NCBI GenBank assembly: GCA_947253615.1
Contig: CAMYAA010000111.1
Coordinates: 1 to 5,046 of the forward strand
Length of the DNA: 5,046 nucleotides
Direction: 5' to 3'
DNA from: an uncultured Sutterellaceae bacterium
GTDB lineage: Bacteria; Pseudomonadota; Gammaproteobacteria; Burkholderiales; Burkholderiaceae_F
Position 1 is the stretch's first letter, and each line of letters opens with the position of its first letter. This document shows, one piece after another, positions 4,999 through 5,046 of this stretch. The notes beneath the pieces are model-generated. The model saw only the letters and a program-made list of their open reading frames with translations, was not told the DNA's origin and ran no database searches. The translations under genes and the position numbers were made by a program.

Positions 4999-5046
4999 CT
5001 GTCTCTTATACACATCTGACGCTGCCGACGATATGCAGTGTGTAGA
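4999..5046 (-). other. Illumina Nextera i5 adapter, reverse complement (library artefact)
   Basis: Mirror image of the left end: the Tn5 mosaic end (4999-5017), the read-1 primer complement (5018-5031), TATGCAGT (5032-5039, reverse complement of the same ACTGCATA index), then the start of the P5 complement. Genomic sequence ends at about 4998. Confidence 0.98.

Overview
The window looks like a short assembled contig from a Gram-negative bacterium, most likely a proteobacterium. The grounds are two secreted methionine sulfoxide reductases of the Neisseria PilB type, an inner-membrane siderophore-type ABC importer, GC content judged by eye to be near half, and a preference for CGT/CGC arginine codons. 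The lineage within Proteobacteria cannot be fixed from this sequence. A gut betaproteobacterium would fit, but that is a guess. Both ends are library adapter: positions 1-47 and 4999-5046 carry the same Illumina Nextera i5-side adapter in opposite orientation. The biological insert is therefore about 48-4998.

Left part (48-2074), + strand: the end of an iron-siderophore ABC importer operon. It holds the C-terminal third of one FecCD-type permease (CeuB/VctD/FatD-like), a complete second permease (CeuC/VctG/FatC-like) that overlaps it by ATGA, and a complete ATPase (CeuD/VctC-like). An imperfect hairpin follows.

Middle part (2203-4011), + strand: a two-gene periplasmic methionine-repair operon. 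The first gene is an exported MsrA. Twelve bases later comes an exported fusion of a TlpA-like thioredoxin domain to MsrB. Together they contain the three activities that Neisseria PilB carries on one chain, with a different partition and order. A near-perfect Shine-Dalgarno and an in-frame GTG sit exactly at the thioredoxin/MsrB junction, so a separate cytoplasmic MsrB may also be made. A GCAA-loop hairpin ends the operon.

Right part (4079-4998): no credible protein gene, but it is not empty. On the minus strand I read two tandem small-RNA units. Each starts at a copy of the same 30-bp promoter-like module (identical at 20 positions, with identical spacing) and each ends at a hairpin followed by a U-rich tail. 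Unit A (about 4601 to 4279) is a large multi-stem RNA. Unit B (about 4225 to 4079) is a compact RNA with CCUCCU in an apical loop and a second anti-Shine-Dalgarno stretch in its linker, as expected of a regulator that blocks ribosome binding sites. In four places the stems have A x C mismatches on the + strand that become G-U pairs on the minus strand, which supports the minus strand as the transcribed one. I match neither RNA to a known family. This is the part most likely to be undescribed. Further right lie an AT-rich stretch with degenerate DnaA-box-like repeats and a sigma70-like promoter with a perfect TATAAT firing out of the window.
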